Assembly (NCBI RefSeq): GCF_014652575.1
Contig: NZ_BMZB01000001.1
Span: 1,819,470-1,883,469, forward strand
DNA: 64,000 bases
Direction: 5' to 3'
From: Asticcacaulis endophyticus
Lineage (GTDB): Bacteria; Pseudomonadota; Alphaproteobacteria; Caulobacterales; Caulobacteraceae
The position numbers were made by a program, and so were the translations under genes. This document shows, in pieces, positions 63,812 to 64,000 of this stretch; positions within the stretch are counted from its first letter, which is position 1; every line of letters begins with the position of its first letter. The notes beneath the pieces were generated by a model. That model searched no databases, was not told where the DNA came from, and saw nothing but the letters and a program-made list of their open reading frames with translations.

Positions 63812-64000
63812 TCAGGCGATAACCCAGATTTTGCGCACGGTTTCAATCGTCCGCCATGTGCCGGTGTATCCTGGTTTCATGATGAAATAATCGCCGGCAC
63901 GGTAAGTGATAGGCTCATGGTCGTCTTCGGTGATCTCCGCCACGCCTGACAATATGGCGCAAAATTCCCAGGCCTCCCCCTTGATTGAGCGGTTGGTGCC
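63812..64000 (-). CDS. Cupin-domain protein, C-terminal part (5' end outside window)
   Basis: The minus-strand frame is open from the window edge to the stop at 63812-63814, giving 62 residues. GEAWEFCAILSGVAEITEDD, YRAGDYFIMKPGYTGTWRTI and TVRKIWVIA match the cupin (DUF861-type) fold, which ends in KIWVIA-like strands. The start lies beyond base 64000. Function unknown. Confidence 0.8.
   Translation of the reverse strand, partial: GTNRSIKGEAWEFCAILSGVAEITEDDHEPITYRAGDYFIMKPGYTGTWRTIETVRKIWVIA

Noticed and set aside
1-64000. tRNA, rRNA, CRISPR, transposase, integrase
   Set aside because: None of these was recognised by reading; intergenic regions are short and do not show repeats or cloverleaf-like text, though a dedicated scan was not possible.

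Overview
The window reads as a chromosomal segment of an alphaproteobacterium, most likely Caulobacteraceae (an Asticcacaulis-like genome is my guess). The basis is the density of TonB-dependent receptors (four large ones and one siderophore type), short operons with ATGA or TGATG overlaps, and the mix of sulfonate, methionine, amine and copper genes. I saw no rRNA, tRNA, CRISPR array, insertion sequence or prophage. One broken gene was found.

Region 1 (1-26101) is an organosulfur scavenging island. It opens with a partial sulfonate-binding protein followed by an acyl-CoA-dehydrogenase-like flavoprotein, a D-2-hydroxyacid dehydrogenase and an AprAB-like flavoprotein/ferredoxin pair. A thiol peroxidase-like gene and a LysR regulator follow on the minus strand. 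Next comes ssuC-ssuB-thiol dioxygenase-rhodanese-ssuD. After it lie two copies of a two-gene module (TonB-dependent receptor plus SsuA-like lipoprotein), a third receptor with an NtaA/DszA-type flavin monooxygenase, a nitroreductase with an unknown partner, a class II aldolase and an FAD/NAD(P) oxidoreductase. Five intergenic sites share CCTA-N8-GTTTTA, and the ssuC promoter region has a perfect palindrome built on the GTTTTAT half. This looks like one sulfur-limitation regulon that takes sulfur esters or sulfonates across both membranes and strips the sulfur.

Region 2 (26102-33459) holds a 1010-residue TonB-dependent receptor, the methionine transporter metNIQ, a NUDIX hydrolase, and a 0.96 kb gap with the frameshifted tail of an SGNH/GDSL hydrolase.

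Region 3 (33460-42331) holds a four-gene envelope metal module with a HupE/UreJ protein, a tartrate/isopropylmalate-type dehydrogenase coupled to a succinate-semialdehyde-type dehydrogenase, a DUF1624 acyltransferase-like membrane protein and a siderophore-type receptor.

Region 4 (42362-59560) is amine/imino-acid catabolism: ghrA, then a nine-gene operon (HAD dehalogenase, PuuB-like oxidase, a Dpp/Opp-type importer and a three-subunit dehydrogenase of the Hcn/Lhp/Oox type). An aldehyde dehydrogenase, a GNAT protein, a class III aminotransferase, an Lrp/AsnC regulator and an M20 amidohydrolase follow. Lrp-like 15-mers precede the long operon, the lrp gene and the amidohydrolase gene.

Region 5 (59578-64000) is a minus-strand copper resistance operon (small Cys/His-rich protein, copA, copB, copC, copD), with a partial cupin gene at the right edge.
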